A stretch of 15,404 bases of DNA from Acidimicrobiia bacterium (lineage in GTDB: Bacteria > Actinomycetota > Acidimicrobiia > Acidimicrobiales > Ilumatobacteraceae). Made by a program: the position numbers and the translations under genes. Positions 13,558-15,404 of the stretch are shown in pieces. A model generated the notes under the pieces. That model was not told where the DNA came from, searched no databases, and saw only the letters and a program-made list of their open reading frames with translations. The DNA lies in NCBI GenBank assembly GCA_013811855.1, contig JACCUL010000136.1:1-15404 (forward strand). Direction: 5' to 3'. Position 1 is the stretch's first letter. Every line of letters begins with the position of its first letter.

Positions 13558-15317
13558 GCAACCATTCACTGCTCGAGGTCGACCAGCTCCGCGTGCGCTT
13601 CGGCGGCGAGGTCGACGCCGTCCGCAGCGTCAGCTTCACGCTCGAGGCCGGGGACTCACTCGCCATCGTCGGGGAGAGCGGCTCGGGCAAGTCTACGCTG
13701 GCCCTCTGTCTTCTCGGCCTCATCCAGCCTCCCGAAGCGAGCGGCCGCGTCCGGCTCGCCGGGCAGGAGATGTTGGGTCAATCGGCGGCCGTGCTGCGCT
13801 CGCGGCGCTGGTCAACGGCCGCCCTTGCGTTGCAGGGCTCACCGTTCAACCCCGTGGTGAGGGTGGGCGACCAGGTCGCCGAACCGCTGCGCGACCGCCG
13901 AGGGGCCAGCCGGTCAGAGGCTCGCCGTCGAGCGGGCGAGCTCGCCGCTGAGGTCGCTCTCGATCCGGCGCTGCTCGACCGCTACCCCCACCAACTGTCG
14001 GGCGGCGAACGCCGACGGGCGTCGCTGGCGATGACGCTGGCCCTCGATCCGGCGCTCGTCATCCTCGACGAACCGACCGCGGGGCTGGATCCGGCCTCCC
14101 GGGCGGAGCTGGTCGAGCGCATCCGGGCGCTCACCGAGCAGCGTGGCTTCGCGCTCATCGTCATCTCCCACGACCTGCCCGATGCGGCGCGGCTCGCCGC
14201 CCGCACGATCGTGTTCTACGCCGGCACCGCGATCGAGGACGGCGTCACGGCGCGGGTGATGCTCGAACCGGCGCACCCGTACAGCTGGGCCCTCATCAAC
14301 GCGTTCCCCGTCATGAGCACGGTCAAGGATCTGCGACCGATCCGCGGCGTGCCGCCTGACCCGCGCGCCGTGCCGAGCGGCTGCGCGTTCCACCCGCGCT
14401 GCACCCGAGCCGACGACCGGTGCACCGAGCTCCGTCCTGAGCTCGCCGAGTCGCGCGGTCGCTTGGTGGCCTGCCACTTCGGTGGCCTCAAGGACCTGCT
14501 CGTCGCCACCAACGTCGCCAAGACGTTCCGTGGCGCCGGCCACGACGTGCACGCCCTTTGCGGCGTCTCCCTCGCGGTGCACGAAGGAGAATCCGTCGGC
14601 GTCATCGGACCATCCGGCAGCGGCAAGTCGACCCTGGCGCGGATCCTTGCCGGCCATCTCGCGCCTGATTCAGGACGCGTCCTGCTCGGTGACACGGCGC
14701 TTCCGACGTCGTGGCGCGGTGGAACCGCCAAACAGCTCCGCCGGCGCATCCAGCTCGTCATGCAGGATCCGATCGACGCGCTGTCGCCGCGGCTCACCGT
14801 CGAGCAGCTCGTGCGCGAACCACTCGACGTGGGTCGTGACGGCGAACCAGACGAACGCGGCCGCGTCGTGGCCGACATGCTCGAGCGGGTCGGCTTGCCG
14901 AGCTCCGGCTCGTTCCTCTCGGCCCGTCCCCACGAGCTGTCCGGCGGCCAGCTCCAGCGCGTCGCGCTGGCCCGCGCCCTCGTCATGCGCCCCAAGGTGC
15001 TCGTGGCTGACGAACCCACTGCCATGCTCGACGCCTCCGAGCAGGCCCGCCTCCTCGTCATCCTTCGCGAGCGCCAGGTCGAGATGGGACTTGGTCTTGT
15101 GCTCGTGTCCCACGACATGGCGCTGGTACGCAAGATGGTCGACAGGATCGTCGTCCTCGACGGTGGTGAGATCGTCGAGGAAGGGTCGTCCGAGCAGGTC
15201 TCGCTGCGACCGGCGAGCATCACGGCACGACGCCTTGTCGAGGCGGCACCGGCCCTGATCGCGACATCCGTGAGAGTCCACCCGACCGCCCCGATCGATG
15301 AATGGAGCAGCCGATGA
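13554..15317 (+). CDS. Fused DppD-DppF double ATPase of the second ABC transporter
   Basis: A 587-residue protein carrying both ATPase domains of the transporter. Domain 1: Walker A GESGSGKST at 40-48, Q94 (followed by G-S-P rather than the usual D-P), LSGGE 148-152, Walker B LVILDE 168-173, H206. An oligopeptide-type Cys motif (C277, C283, C290, C307) lies between the domains. Domain 2: GPSGSGKST 352-360, Q404 in M-Q-D-P, LSGGQ 462-466, Walker B VLVADE 482-487, H520; it lacks a C-terminal Cys motif. Such fusions are known in the Opp/Dpp/glutathione (GsiA-type) families. ATG 13554 overlaps the previous stop, and the last stop overlaps the next start (ATGA), so four genes form one tight operon. 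All catalytic residues are present in both domains. Confidence 0.94.
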   Translation: MSNHSLLEVDQLRVRFGGEVDAVRSVSFTLEAGDSLAIVGESGSGKSTLALCLLGLIQPPEASGRVRLAGQEMLGQSAAVLRSRRWSTAALALQGSPFNPVVRVGDQVAEPLRDRRGASRSEARRRAGELAAEVALDPALLDRYPHQLSGGERRRASLAMTLALDPALVILDEPTAGLDPASRAELVERIRALTEQRGFALIVISHDLPDAARLAARTIVFYAGTAIEDGVTARVMLEPAHPYSWALINAFPVMSTVKDLRPIRGVPPDPRAVPSGCAFHPRCTRADDRCTELRPELAESRGRLVACHFGGLKDLLVATNVAKTFRGAGHDVHALCGVSLAVHEGESVGVIGPSGSGKSTLARILAGHLAPDSGRVLLGDTALPTSWRGGTAKQLRRRIQLVMQDPIDALSPRLTVEQLVREPLDVGRDGEPDERGRVVADMLERVGLPSSGSFLSARPHELSGGQLQRVALARALVMRPKVLVADEPTAMLDASEQARLLVILRERQVEMGLGLVLVSHDMALVRKMVDRIVVLDGGEIVEEGSSEQVSLRPASITARRLVEAAPALIATSVRVHPTAPIDEWSSR

Positions 15318-15404
15318 CCGACCACGGCAACGACGCCCACCCGCCGCGACCGAACATGGACCGACGGCGGTTCCTCTTCGTCACCGCCCTCGGTGGAGCC
15401 GGCG
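15314..15404 (+). CDS. Start of a Tat-exported protein, likely the transporter's binding protein
   Basis: Only the first 30 codons are in the window. ATG 15314 overlaps the previous stop as ATGA and has GGAG at 15304-15307. A polar tail of about 15 residues precedes D16-R-R-R-F-L-F, a twin-arginine motif, then V-T-A-L-G-G-A-G, the start of the hydrophobic segment. In this operon position the missing piece is the solute-binding protein, so a family-5 binding protein exported folded by the Tat route is the likely identity. Export in folded form would suit a cofactor- or metal-containing protein, but the mature domain is not visible. Confidence 0.7.
   Translation, partial: MTDHGNDAHPPRPNMDRRRFLFVTALGGAG

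Overview
This is a dense, high-GC bacterial window. GTG and TTG starts, four-base ATGA/GTGA gene overlaps, weak -35 but recognisable -10 elements, and a possible leaderless start all suggest an actinomycete, perhaps a deep-branching one such as Acidimicrobiia. No rRNA, tRNA, CRISPR array or insertion sequence is visible, so the lineage is an inference.

Layout. 1-359: 3' end of a membrane protein gene (+). 373-546: DUF1059 small protein (-). 693-1055: DsrE-like protein (+). 1109-7778: six-gene operon on the minus strand, transcribed right to left: an NMT1/THI5-like binding protein without a signal peptide, a family-5 lipoprotein binding protein with a repeated linker, two DppB/DppC-type permeases, and separate DppD- and DppF-type ATPases. 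7916-8438: two small single-pass membrane proteins (-). 8566-10207 (+): a CooC-type ATPase and a protein with two dimeric alpha/beta-barrel (ABM/DUF3291-like) repeats. 10173-11662 (-): two more CooC/MinD-type ATPases, overlapping by four bases. 11762 to the window end (+): a second peptide/nickel-type ABC transporter (permease, permease, fused DppD-DppF ATPase, start of a Tat-exported protein).

The most interesting signal is in the middle ATPase gene (10904 to 10173, -). Its reading frame is open over 243 codons except for one in-frame TGA at 10587-10589 (codon 106). Conserved ATPase sequence continues in the same frame on both sides. The TGA falls in C104-P-[TGA]-C107, the column of the second cysteine of the metal-binding C-x-C motif in the neighbouring CooC (C103-T-C105). 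Nineteen bases after the TGA begins the loop of a perfect 6-bp hairpin with loop AGUU, a geometry like bacterial SECIS elements. I propose a selenocysteine-containing CooC-like metallochaperone ATPase. A point nonsense mutation is the main alternative. No selA, selB, selC or selD lies in this window.

How the genes may work together (inference): two transporters of the oligopeptide/nickel family flank three CooC-like ATPases, which suggests uptake of a metal or metal complex coupled to insertion into an enzyme encoded elsewhere. Dipeptide or other ligand uptake is equally compatible with the transporter sequences.
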